Shown here: one piece after another, positions 1 to 6,867 of the stretch
How the letters are laid out: each line of letters starts with the position of its first letter
Position numbering within the stretch: position 1 is the stretch's first letter
Source: Actinomycetes bacterium
GTDB lineage: Bacteria > Actinomycetota > Acidimicrobiia > Acidimicrobiales > Palsa-688
DNA length: 8,965 bases
Reading direction: 5' to 3'
NCBI GenBank assembly: GCA_021816565.1
Contig: JAKAXN010000177.1
Span: forward strand, 1-8,965
Notes under the pieces: generated by a model
Told to the model about the DNA's origin: nothing
Seen by the model: the letters and a program-made list of their open reading frames with translations, nothing else
Database searches by the model: none
Program-made: the position numbers and the translations under genes

Positions 1-2497
1 GAAGCACGCTGCGGATCCGCCGGGAGTACTCCTGGGCCCGGATCCGGGCGTCGTTGTCGGTGGCGGCCTCGGACCAGACGTGGGTCAGCGGCTCCTCCGG
101 GTCGGGGAACACCAGGGCCCAGCCGTCATCGTGGAGCACTTTCACCCCGTCGACCAGCAGCACGTCGCGGTCCTTGGTCCACTCCATGACCGTGCGCATC
201 ACCATGCCCTTCTTCTCCCACGGCGTCACGACCGACTCGTGGGCCAGGCGCACGGACGGCAGGCGCGACACCGTGCTCGACAGGCGGCTCCCGGCGGTGG
301 CCAGCAGACCCAGGGTCTCGACCAGGGTGGCCACGGCGTCGTAGGCCGGCAGGAACGAAGGGAAGATGTAGCCGCCCTCCTGGCTGGCGGCGAAGCGGAC
401 CCCCGGCTGCGACGCCACCTCCATCAGCGACGGCGTGGACAGCTTGGTCCACAGCAGGGTGGCTCCGGCGTCGTCGCACATGGCCTCCACGGCCCGGCTG
501 ACCGAAACCGGCAGGGCCACCGTCGGAGCCGGCGTACCCCGCTTGTCGGCCTCGGCGAGCACCAGTTGCAGGAGGGCCATCAGCCCCTGGTCGTCGGACA
601 TGACGTGGCCGGTGTCGTCGACGAGGGTGATGTACTCGCCGTCGGTGTCTATGACAGCCCCGAGGTGGGCGCCCGACGCCTTGACCAGGCTCGAGACCTG
701 GGCGGCGTGCTCCCACCGGTCGAAGGTGAGCGACTGGCGGGTGGAGGCGTAGGGGTTGACCGACAGGACCTCGGCCCCCAGCTTGGACAAGACGTTGGGC
801 ATGACGAAGCTGGCCGCCCCGTAGGCGTAGTCGAGCACGACCTTGAAGCGGGCCGCCCGGATGGCGTCCACGTTGACGGTGGACATCAGCTGGGCGGTGT
901 AGAACTCCGCGGTGCGCATCGGGTAGCGCAGGTCGCCGATCTCGCCGGCCAGCGACCGGCGGTAGTCCTCCCGGTAGAAGAGCCGCTCGATCTTCTTCTG
1001 GGTGGTCTCGGAGATGTCGATCCCGCCCGAGTCGAAGAACCGGATGATCACCGACTGCGGGTCATCGGGGGACAGCCGCACCGAGACGCCGCCGTCGCCG
1101 CGCTCGTTGCGGACCCCGAAGCGGGTCACCGGCACGGTGGCCACCTCGAGGTCGGCCACGTCCACGCCGCAGGCGTTGAGGCCGACCATCACCGCCCGCT
1201 TCAGCACCCGGGCGGCCCGGCTGGTGTCCCGGGAGGCGACCACCGTGGAGCCCTTCTTCATGGTCGTTCCGTAGGCCATGGCCAGCCGGACGGCCAGCTC
1301 GGGTGAGATGTCGACGTTCGCCAGACCCTCGACCCCGGTGCGGCCGAACAGATGCCGGGCCCCCCTCGACTCCCACACGATGGACGAGTTGACGATGGCT
1401 CCGTGCTCCACCGTCTTGAACGGGTACACCTTCACCCCGGGGTGGATCACGGCGTGCTCGCCGATGAAGCACTCGTCGCCGATGACCACCCCCTCCTCCA
1501 GGCGGGCGCCCCGGCGCAGGTCGCTGGAGCGGCCCACCACCGCGCCGCGCAGGCGGACGCCGGGGCCGAGGTACACGTTGTCGTGGACCACGGAGCGCTC
1601 CACGAAGGCGTCGGGGCCGACCCGGACGTTGGAGCCGAGCACCGAGTACTCCCCGAGGTGGGCCCCGGCCTCCACCCGGCAGTAGTCGCCGATGATGGCC
1701 GGGCCGTCGAGGCTGGCCGCCGGGTCGATCTCCGATCCCTCGCCCAGCCACACGCCCTCGCCCACCCGGAACCCGCCGATGTCGACCGACACCTGGCCGT
1801 CGAGGACGTCCTGGTGGGCCTTGATGTAGGCGTCGAGGGTGCCGACGTCCTCCCAGTAGCCTTCGGCCACGTAGCCGAACAGCGGCACCCCGTCGTCGAG
1901 CATCCGGGGGAACACATCGGATGAGAAGTCGACGCTCTTCCCCGGCTCGATGTAGTCGAAGATGGTCGGCTCGAGGACGTAGATCCCGGTGTTGATGGTG
2001 TCGGAGAACACCTGACCCCACGTCGGCTTCTCCAAGAAGCGCTCGATCGAGCCGTCCTCGCGGGTGATGACGATGCCGAACTCGAGGGGGTTCTCCATGG
2101 CCTTGAGCCCGATGGTGGCCGTGGCCTTGCGCTCCCGGTGGAACTCTACGATCGAGCCCAGGTCGATGTCGGTGAGCACGTCACCGGAGATGACCAGGAA
2201 CGGCTCGTCCAGCTCGTCCATGGCGTTGCGGACCGACCCGGCCGTGCCGAGCGGGGTCTCCTCCGTGGCGTAGACCATGTTGACACCGAACTCGGAGCCG
2301 TTGCCGAAGTAGGTACGGATGGCGTTGGCCTGGAACGCCACCGTCACGACGATCTCCTCGAAACCGTGGCGTTTCAGCAGCTCGACGATGTGCTCCATCA
2401 TCGGCCGGTTGGCGATGGGCATCATCGGCTTGGGGGCGTTGGAGGTGAGAGGGCGCAGCCGGGTGCCCTCCCCGCCGGCCATGATGACCGCTTTCAT
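1..2497 (-). CDS. NDP-sugar pyrophosphorylase (mannose-1-phosphate guanylyltransferase-like) fused to a phosphomannomutase-like domain; 3' end cut by window edge
   Basis: A long fusion read leftward from ATG at 2495-2497, with 832 codons visible and no stop before base 1. Residues 1-235 are a nucleotidyltransferase fold with the activating loop GGEGTRLRP (8-16), the metal-binding stretch ISGDVLTD (103-110) and GYWEDVGT (213-220). The family makes NDP-sugars, often GDP-mannose, from NTP and sugar-1-phosphate. Residues about 245-360 are hexapeptide left-handed beta-helix repeats (IGDYC, LGEYS, VGPDAF, IGDECFIGEHAVIHP). From about 385 to the end the protein resembles phosphomannomutase/phosphoglucomutase, but its catalytic loops are altered: LSPDDP (475-480) where TASHNP is usual, DTDGEY (617-622) where DGDGDR is usual. 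The visible end (EYSRRIRSVL) resembles the usual C-terminus, so few residues are probably missing. The start codon overlaps the stop of the upstream phosphatidyltransferase as ATGA, so translation is likely coupled. The exact nucleotide and sugar are inferred. Confidence 0.93.
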   Translation of the reverse strand, partial: MKAVIMAGGEGTRLRPLTSNAPKPMMPIANRPMMEHIVELLKRHGFEEIVVTVAFQANAIRTYFGNGSEFGVNMVYATEETPLGTAGSVRNAMDELDEPFLVISGDVLTDIDLGSIVEFHRERKATATIGLKAMENPLEFGIVITREDGSIERFLEKPTWGQVFSDTINTGIYVLEPTIFDYIEPGKSVDFSSDVFPRMLDDGVPLFGYVAEGYWEDVGTLDAYIKAHQDVLDGQVSVDIGGFRVGEGVWLGEGSEIDPAASLDGPAIIGDYCRVEAGAHLGEYSVLGSNVRVGPDAFVERSVVHDNVYLGPGVRLRGAVVGRSSDLRRGARLEEGVVIGDECFIGEHAVIHPGVKVYPFKTVEHGAIVNSSIVWESRGARHLFGRTGVEGLANVDISPELAVRLAMAYGTTMKKGSTVVASRDTSRAARVLKRAVMVGLNACGVDVADLEVATVPVTRFGVRNERGDGGVSVRLSPDDPQSVIIRFFDSGGIDISETTQKKIERLFYREDYRRSLAGEIGDLRYPMRTAEFYTAQLMSTVNVDAIRAARFKVVLDYAYGAASFVMPNVLSKLGAEVLSVNPYASTRQSLTFDRWEHAAQVSSLVKASGAHLGAVIDTDGEYITLVDDTGHVMSDDQGLMALLQLVLAEADKRGTPAPTVALPVSVSRAVEAMCDDAGATLLWTKLSTPSLMEVASQPGVRFAASQEGGYIFPSFLPAYDAVATLVETLGLLATAGSRLSSTVSRLPSVRLAHESVVTPWEKKGMVMRTVMEWTKDRDVLLVDGVKVLHDDGWALVFPDPEEPLTHVWSEAATDNDARIRAQEYSRRIRSVL

Positions 2498-3147
2498 CGC
2501 TGGGTCTCCTTCCTGGCCGCCCCGGCCCGTTCCGCCCGGCCGGCCGCCAGGGCGACGCGGGCCTTGGGAATGTAGGTGATGGCGGCGTACCAGCCGAGGA
2601 CCAGGCCGGGGATGGCGCAGATCCAGGCGAGGGTCTCGGCGACCCGGTGCCAGTCGTCGTTGGCGTGGCCGCCGAGGAACAGGGGCAGCGCGGCCATCAG
2701 ACCGAAGGTTCCGGCCTTGCCGGCCCACTGCACGTCCATGCGCCTCCCCCCGAGGGCGGCCACCACCGTGAAGCCGACAGCCACCAGAGCTTCGCGCGCC
2801 ACTGCCGTGATTCCTACCCACAGCGGGACCGCTCCGAGAGCGATGATCGAGATGGAAGCCACCCCGAGGAGCAGCCGGTCGGCGATCGGGTCGAGGACCT
2901 TGCCGACGGTGGACACCTGATGGAAGCGCCGGGCCACGAACCCGTCGACGCCGTCGGTGGCACCGAGGGCGCCGAGCAGCAGGGCGGCCGGGTACCAGCC
3001 GGCCCGGTCCGGGCGCAGCAGCATCCACAGGAACAGCGGGATACAGCAGAGCCTGATCAGCGTGATGAAGTTGGGGACGGTGAGGATGCGGTCCTCACCC
3101 GTGCGCCCGCCCACCGCCGGGGATCGCGTGCTGCTGGGCCAGGCCAT
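2494..3147 (-). CDS. CDP-alcohol phosphatidyltransferase (PgsA / cardiolipin-synthase type membrane enzyme)
   Basis: A 217-residue integral membrane enzyme of phospholipid synthesis. The full CDP-alcohol phosphotransferase signature is present: D65, D68-G69, A72-R73, G82, D86 and D90 (pattern DG-xx-AR-x8-G-xxx-D-xxx-D). These acidic residues bind the metal and the CDP-linked lipid. The mature start TVPNFITLIRL (23-33) is typical of PgsA-like proteins. About five or six hydrophobic segments follow (roughly 25-45, 88-107, 109-134, 145-159, 174-192), then a basic tail. The acceptor alcohol cannot be read from sequence: glycerol-3-phosphate (PgsA), phosphatidylglycerol (cardiolipin synthase) and inositol phosphate are all possible. 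The first 20 residues are not family-like, so a GTG at residue 12 could be the real start; neither start has a strong Shine-Dalgarno. The gene lies 9 nt after the DUF4333-like gene and overlaps the sugar-nucleotide gene by 4 nt, suggesting one transcript. Confidence 0.92.
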   Translation of the reverse strand: MAWPSSTRSPAVGGRTGEDRILTVPNFITLIRLCCIPLFLWMLLRPDRAGWYPAALLLGALGATDGVDGFVARRFHQVSTVGKVLDPIADRLLLGVASISIIALGAVPLWVGITAVAREALVAVGFTVVAALGGRRMDVQWAGKAGTFGLMAALPLFLGGHANDDWHRVAETLAWICAIPGLVLGWYAAITYIPKARVALAAGRAERAGAARKETQR

Positions 3148-3156
3148 GCCGGGAGT

Positions 3157-3573
3157 CTATTGAGGGGGCCGGGCCGGGCTGAGGGACCAGTGCAGGCCGC
3201 CCCGGCCGTTGAACTCGGTGACCGTGACGGTGAGCGGGGCGCCCCCGCCGTCCAGCTGGCAGTCGAAGTGGTAGCCGGTGCGCACCGGCTCGGTTGCCGG
3301 GCAGGTGACCTTCGGCAAGGTGGTGCTGTTCCGCTGCTCCTGGACCCCGAGGGCTATCTGCGACGCCACGTCCGACCCGCGCAGGTGCTTCGGGGCGGGG
3401 TGCGCCAGGTCCCCGGCGCCCATGGCGCCTCCGATCAGGAGCAGGGCCGCCAGGGCTATGGCTCCGGGGAGGAAGTACCCCCTCCTCCCCCGCCGGGACC
3501 CGGCGGCGGGCCCGGGGCCGGCGTCGGCCGGGGTCGGCCCGGGGCCGGCGTCGGAGCGGGGAGCGTCGGTCAT
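3157..3573 (-). CDS. DUF4333-like single-pass membrane protein
   Basis: A 138-residue protein with a Gly/Pro/Ala-rich N-terminus (1-26), a basic patch RRGRRG (27-32), one transmembrane helix (about 33-52) and an outer domain of about 85 residues. Basic residues before the helix predict a cytoplasmic N-terminus and an extracellular C-terminal domain. That domain has two cysteines (C91 in VTCPAT and C105 in HFDCQL), followed by a beta-rich run (PLTVTVTEFNG). This matches my memory of the actinobacterial DUF4333 family, whose function is unknown; the cysteines may form a disulfide. GGTGG 4 nt before the ATG is a plausible ribosome site. It is first in the run leading to the phosphatidyltransferase and sugar-nucleotide genes, which hints at an envelope role but does not prove one. 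The family call is from pattern only. Confidence 0.8.
   Translation of the reverse strand: MTDAPRSDAGPGPTPADAGPGPAAGSRRGRRGYFLPGAIALAALLLIGGAMGAGDLAHPAPKHLRGSDVASQIALGVQEQRNSTTLPKVTCPATEPVRTGYHFDCQLDGGGAPLTVTVTEFNGRGGLHWSLSPARPPQ
3509..3554. repeat. Two 19-bp direct copies, period 27 bp, inside the DUF4333-like gene
   Basis: The same 19 bases occur at 3509-3527 and 3536-3554. They encode two copies of DAGPGP (residues 8-13 and 17-22) in the N-terminal low-complexity tail. This is a small in-frame 9-codon duplication in a segment predicted to be cytoplasmic and disordered. No function beyond a flexible linker is suggested. Confidence 0.75.
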
Positions 3574-3677
3574 GATCCACCAAGCCTACGGGCCGGCGAC
3601 CCCCAACGGATGGGCGAGTCGGCGGGCGGCCGAGCTTCCCCACAGCTACCGGCCCGGCACCTGGCAGAATGGGACCT

Positions 3678-3683
3678 GGAGGT
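3678..3683 (+). promoter_or_regulatory. Shine-Dalgarno site of the NifU-like gene
   Basis: GGAGGT ends 5 nt before the ATG at 3689. It is the strongest ribosome-binding match in the window and fixes that start. The rest of the 115-bp divergent gap (3574-3688) shows no convincing -35/-10 pair for either direction. Confidence 0.8.
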
Positions 3684-3688
3684 AGTGG

Positions 3689-4006
3689 ATGCTTACAGAT
3701 GACGAACGGGCCAAGAGACTGGCCGACCTGACCGAATTGATCGACCTCATCCGCCCCGCCGTGCAGTCCGACGGTGGCGACCTGGTGATGCTGAGCGCCG
3801 ATGTGGAGTCCGGCGTGATCGAGGTCCAGCTGCAGGGATCGTGCTCCTCGTGTGCCATCTCGAGCACCACGCTGCAGGCCGGCGTCGAGCGGATCCTGAA
3901 GGAGCGCCTCGAGTGGATCACCGAGGTGATCGGCAGCGTCGACGAGGACATCGACTGGGAGACCAGCTCCTCGATGGGCCGGGGCGGCTACACCCCGGCC
4001 TGGTAG
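3689..4006 (+). CDS. NifU-like C-terminal-domain (Nfu-type) Fe-S scaffold protein
   Basis: A 105-residue stand-alone Nfu domain. Family features are the N-terminal helix with IDLIRPAVQSDGGDLVML (18-35) and the CxxC motif in GSCSSCAISSTTLQAGVE (C52 and C55). In this family two monomers share these cysteines to hold a [4Fe-4S] or [2Fe-2S] cluster and pass it to client proteins. The helix after the cysteines (ERILKERLEWITEV) is typical. Residues 93-105 form a short serine/glycine tail ending in YTPAW that lies outside the core domain. The start is fixed by GGAGGT 5 nt upstream. The gene stands alone on the plus strand, with no isc or suf gene in the window, and transcription probably ends at the GC hairpin 38 nt after the stop. 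A cluster-carrier role is well supported; its clients are unknown. Confidence 0.95.
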   Translation: MLTDDERAKRLADLTELIDLIRPAVQSDGGDLVMLSADVESGVIEVQLQGSCSSCAISSTTLQAGVERILKERLEWITEVIGSVDEDIDWETSSSMGRGGYTPAW

Positions 4007-4043
4007 GCGCCCCCCGCCGCCCGAGACAATTCGGAGATACAAC

Positions 4044-4073
4044 ACGGCCCCGGGAGCGAACTCCCGGGGCCGT
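4044..4073. terminator. Perfect GC-rich hairpin between convergent Nfu gene and tRNA, probable bidirectional terminator
   Basis: A 13-bp perfect inverted repeat (4044-4056 with 4061-4073) flanks a 4-nt loop, CGAA on plus and TTCG on minus. It lies 38 nt past the Nfu stop codon and 5 nt past the tRNA-Pro 3' end, so it suits both convergent units. There is no long T tract on either side, so it would be a hairpin-only terminator of the sort proposed for high-GC actinobacteria. The structure is seen directly; the termination role is inferred from position. Confidence 0.8.
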
Positions 4074-4078
4074 TGCTG

Positions 4079-4152
4079 TCGGGCGGGCGGGACTTGAACC
4101 CGCGGCCCCCAGACCCCCAGTCTGGTGCGCTACCAAACTGCGCCACCGCCCG
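4079..4152 (-). tRNA. tRNA-Pro, anticodon GGG
   Basis: The minus strand folds as a complete 74-nt cloverleaf. The acceptor stem is CGGGCGG/CCGCCCG, the D arm GCGC with loop AGTTTGGTA and GCGC, and the anticodon stem CCAGA/TCTGG with loop CTGGGGG. The T arm is GCGGG, TTCAAGT, CCCGC, and the discriminator is A. The anticodon GGG reads proline codons CCC and CCU. CCA is not encoded (the next bases are CAGC), so it must be added afterwards. All stems are fully paired and there is no sign of an integrated element at its 3' end. Confidence 0.97.
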
Positions 4153-4182
4153 GTGTGGACAGCTTGCCCGGTGGGCTCACTG

Positions 4183-4188
4183 ACCCTA
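4183..4188 (-). promoter_or_regulatory. Candidate -10 element for the tRNA-Pro gene
   Basis: On the minus strand TAGGGT (TAnnnT form) lies 30 nt before the tRNA 5' end, in the gap after the zinc-ribbon gene. No good -35 is seen at 17-18 nt. The tRNA could equally be read through from the block upstream, since no clear terminator lies between. Confidence 0.25.
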
Positions 4189-4215
4189 CACGATTCCCCC
4201 GGCGCCGGTGCCGCA

Positions 4216-4416
4216 TCACCAGTGCTTGGGCAGCCACTCCACCAGCCAGTAGACCCGGTAGATCATGTAGACGACGAAGGCCGCCAGCATCAGCTTGAAG
4301 TGCCACGGCACGGCCTTGGTCTTGACCGCCAGGGACCGCCCGCAGGTGGGACAGGAGCTGTCTTCACCGAGGTGGTCGTCGTTCCAGAACTGACTGCAGT
4401 CCTCACACCAGGGCAT
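4216..4416 (-). CDS. Small zinc-ribbon membrane protein, function unknown
   Basis: A 66-residue protein I cannot name. The N-terminus carries two CxxC knuckles, CEDC (4-7) and CPTC (22-25), spaced like a zinc ribbon. A basic stretch around 31-41 leads into a hydrophobic helix (about 42-59: LMLAAFVVYMIYRVYWLV) and a short aromatic tail. It therefore looks like a membrane-anchored metal-binding domain, probably with the ribbon in the cytoplasm by the positive-inside rule. Its ATG is 2 nt after the stop of the SpoIIE-type phosphatase, so the two are almost certainly co-transcribed and perhaps translationally coupled. The metal is inferred from cysteine spacing. Protein binding seems more likely than DNA binding at this size, but this is a guess. 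Confidence 0.85.
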   Translation of the reverse strand: MPWCEDCSQFWNDDHLGEDSSCPTCGRSLAVKTKAVPWHFKLMLAAFVVYMIYRVYWLVEWLPKHW

Positions 4417-4418
4417 GA

Positions 4419-5510
4419 CTACACCCGCCTTATGGCCAGTATGGCCACATCGTCCGACAGCGGCTCGGAGGCGAAGTCACGGGCCGCCTCGAGCAGCTCC
4501 TTGCACATGATGGTGGTGTCCTGGCCGGGATCGCGCCGGATGGCGGCGGCGATGCGGTCCTCACCGAATATCTGACCGCCGGAGCGGGCCTCGGCCAGGC
4601 CGTCGGTGTACATCAGCACCACGTCACCGATCAGCAGCGGCCGCTCCCGGGAGTAGTACGAGCCCTGCGGGTCCAGGGTCAGGAGAGGCCCGGTGGAGCG
4701 CAGGGCGTGGATCTCGGAGTCCTGCCACAGCCAGGTGGCCGGGTGACCGGCCGAGGCGTGGCGCAGGGTGCCGGCGGCGGGGTCGAGGATCACCACGCAC
4801 ACCGAGACCATGTCCTCGGGACGGCTGCTGATCGACAGCACCTTGTTGAGCTCCTCCAGGGCCTGGGCCGGGTCCCGGTACTGCTGGACGAAGGTGCGCA
4901 GCAGGTACTTGACCTGGAAGGCCGTGATCGACGGGTCGATGCCGTGGCCGGCCACGTCGCCGATGACCGCCGCCACCCGCCCCCCGGAGGTCACGAACAC
5001 GTCGTAGAAGTCGCCGGCCATCATGCCGGTGCCCGGCTCGTACACCCGGCCCATCTCGAAGCCCTCCACGTGGGGCAGGTCCTCGGGAGCCAGGCGGTCG
5101 GCCCAGCGTCGGGGGGCGAGCTGCTCCTGGGCCAGCACCTCCTCGGCCCGCCGCTCGAGCATGGCCCGGTTCTCGGCCATGCGGGCCTCGGCGAAGAAGC
5201 GGGGAGCGAAGCGCAGGGTGACCACCACCGGGATGGTCACGGCCAGCAGGGGGATCTGGTACCAGACCGAGTTGGAGATGGAGGCCACGGCCAGGCCCAC
5301 CGCCAGGATGGAGTAGAGCAGGGCGGTGTGGAGGTCCTTGTCGAACGCGGCGCGGGCCAGGTCGGTGGCCTCCCGACCGGTCGAGGACGACGCCGTCTCG
5401 GCCTGGATCCGCCGGGCAGCCCGGGACAGCCGGGCCGCGGCCCGGCCCCACAGGGCGGCGGCAACCGCGCAGAACACGGCCGCGGCGGCCAGCCACGGCT
5501 GGGTGAACAT
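4419..5510 (-). CDS. Membrane-anchored SpoIIE/RsbU-type PP2C serine phosphatase
   Basis: A 363-residue protein. The N-terminus has hydrophobic helices at about 5-22, 63-78 and 84-99, followed by a charged helical linker (about 104-140). Residues about 150-363 form a SpoIIE-type PP2C domain. The metal-binding positions are all visible: GMMAGDFYD (D167, D170), IGDVAGHG (D185), YTDGLAEAR (D303) and SDDVAIL (D353, D354), so it should be active. Relatives dephosphorylate a STAS-domain anti-anti-sigma factor, which then frees a sigma factor from its anti-sigma kinase. No GAF, PAS or HAMP sensor is present, so input must come through the membrane part, the linker or a partner. No STAS or kinase partner lies in the window. 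The gene follows der by 49 nt and is 2 nt from the zinc-ribbon gene. No clear Shine-Dalgarno precedes the ATG. Confidence 0.93.
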   Translation of the reverse strand: MFTQPWLAAAAVFCAVAAALWGRAAARLSRAARRIQAETASSSTGREATDLARAAFDKDLHTALLYSILAVGLAVASISNSVWYQIPLLAVTIPVVVTLRFAPRFFAEARMAENRAMLERRAEEVLAQEQLAPRRWADRLAPEDLPHVEGFEMGRVYEPGTGMMAGDFYDVFVTSGGRVAAVIGDVAGHGIDPSITAFQVKYLLRTFVQQYRDPAQALEELNKVLSISSRPEDMVSVCVVILDPAAGTLRHASAGHPATWLWQDSEIHALRSTGPLLTLDPQGSYYSRERPLLIGDVVLMYTDGLAEARSGGQIFGEDRIAAAIRRDPGQDTTIMCKELLEAARDFASEPLSDDVAILAIRRV

Positions 5511-5559
5511 AGAACCAGAGGGTACCCGACCCCGGTTGTATCGCTGCCGCGCCGGGCGG

Positions 5560-6867
5560 TCAGGCCGACCGGCGCCTCACCCGGAACACCAGGGGGGTGG
5601 GACCGAAATCGAAGTGTTCGCGCAGTTTGCGCTCCACGTAGCGCAGGTACGGGGCCGGGATGGTCTTGGTGGCGAACAGGGTGAAGGTGGGCGGGTCGGT
5701 GGCGCCCTGGGTGGCGTAGAGGATCCGGCCCCCCGGGGAGGGGTGGGCCGCCTGGGCCGACGCCACCACCCGGTTGAGCTCGCCGGTCGGGACCCGCTTC
5801 TGCGAGGCGGTCATGGCCTCAGCCAGGGCCGGGAGCAGCTTGTGGACCCCGAGGCCGGTGCGGGCGCTGATCTTCAGCACCGGGGCGTAGGCCAGGAACC
5901 CGAGCCGGTCGGCCACCTCGGCGGTGAGGGCGGCCCGGCCCTCGGCGTCGAGGGTCTCCCATTTGTTGAGGACCATCACCACCGGGCCGCCGGCCGCGTC
6001 GACCCGCTCGGCCAGGCGCTGGTCCTGGCGGGTGATCCCCTCGGACGCGTCGATGACCAGCAGGGCGCACGACGCCCGGTCCAGAGACTGCAGGGCCCGC
6101 ACCAGGGAGTAGTACTCCGCCCCCTCCGCCTCCTTGGTCCGCCGCCGCATCCCGGCGGTGTCGACGAAGCGGATGTCGCCCTCGGGGGTGCTGACCAGGG
6201 TGTCGATGCTGTCACGGGTGGTGCCGGGCATGTCGTGCACCACGGAGCGCTCGTCGCCGATCAGCCGGTTGAACAGCGTGGACTTCCCGACGTTGGGCCG
6301 ACCGACGATGGCCACCGCGGGGGTGGCGTCATCGGCCTCGGCCACCTCGGCCGGCTCCGGTTCGACATCGGGGAAAAGGGCCACCACGGCGTCGAGGAGG
6401 TCCCCCGTGCCCCTGCCGTGCAGCGCGCTGACCGGGTGGGGGTCGCCGAGGCCGAGGCGGGCGAACGACCAGGCGTCGGCCTCGCGTGTCTCGCTGTCCA
6501 CCTTGTTGGCCACCACGAGCGTGGGGCGGCCGGACCGGCGGAGCATGTCGGCGACCCGGGCGTCCTCGTCGGTGATGCCCACGGCGCTGTCGAGGACCAG
6601 GAGCACCGCGTCGGCCTCGGCGATGGCCCGCTCCGACTGCGCCGACACCTGCTTGTCGAGCGCCGTGCCGGCCGGCATCCACCCGCCGGTGTCGACGATG
6701 GTGAAGGCGTGGCCGGTCCACTCGGCGTCGAGGAACTTGCGGTCGCGGGTCACGCCGGGGTTCTCCTCCACGATGGCCTCCCGGCGACCGACGATGCGGT
6801 TGACCAGGGTGCTCTTGCCCACGTTGGGCCGCCCCACCACCGCGACAAGCGGCTTGGCGGCGCTCAT
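5560..6867 (-). CDS. der: Ribosome-assembly GTPase Der (EngA)
   Basis: A 435-residue tandem GTPase needed for assembly of the 50S ribosomal subunit. Domain 1 has GRPNVGKST (12-20), DTGG (59-62) and NKVD (121-124). Domain 2 has GRPNVGKST (189-197), DTAG (236-239) and NKWE (301-304). The C-terminal KH-like domain (about 355-435) contains the conserved KTIPAPYLRYVERKL (401-415). Both nucleotide sites look intact and the length is normal for the family. I place the start at the ATG whose bases overlap the stop of the DUF512 gene (ATGA, 6864-6867), with GGGAG upstream. The reading frame stays open 39 codons further, but that part is Arg/Gly-rich and unlike Der. The overlap implies coupled translation. 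No cytidylate kinase is fused or adjacent, unlike in several other actinomycetes. Confidence 0.97.
   Translation of the reverse strand: MSAAKPLVAVVGRPNVGKSTLVNRIVGRREAIVEENPGVTRDRKFLDAEWTGHAFTIVDTGGWMPAGTALDKQVSAQSERAIAEADAVLLVLDSAVGITDEDARVADMLRRSGRPTLVVANKVDSETREADAWSFARLGLGDPHPVSALHGRGTGDLLDAVVALFPDVEPEPAEVAEADDATPAVAIVGRPNVGKSTLFNRLIGDERSVVHDMPGTTRDSIDTLVSTPEGDIRFVDTAGMRRRTKEAEGAEYYSLVRALQSLDRASCALLVIDASEGITRQDQRLAERVDAAGGPVVMVLNKWETLDAEGRAALTAEVADRLGFLAYAPVLKISARTGLGVHKLLPALAEAMTASQKRVPTGELNRVVASAQAAHPSPGGRILYATQGATDPPTFTLFATKTIPAPYLRYVERKLREHFDFGPTPLVFRVRRRSA

Noticed and set aside
80..1306. 408-codon plus-strand open frame
   Set aside because: It is antisense to the phosphomannomutase-like half of the fusion gene. 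Its product is Gly/His/Gln/Arg-rich with no motif, typical of a GC-rich shadow frame.
1062..2021. 319-codon minus-strand open frame
   Set aside because: It lies in another frame of the same sugar-nucleotide gene and its product is low-complexity Arg/Gly/Pro. The true frame has clear family motifs across this stretch.
2647..4045. Long open frames on both strands across the phosphatidyltransferase, DUF4333-like and Nfu genes (2647-3702 plus, 3095-4045 minus)
   Set aside because: Each overlaps well-supported genes out of frame, lacks domains and has biased composition.
4079..4152. tRNA-Pro as an integration (att) site
   Set aside because: There is no integrase and no repeated tRNA 3' segment in the window, and both flanks are ordinary chromosomal genes.
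5520..5527. GGGTACCC palindrome in the 49-bp gap between der and the phosphatase gene
   Set aside because: At 8 bp it is short, a size expected by chance in GC-rich DNA, with no second copy nearby to suggest an operator.
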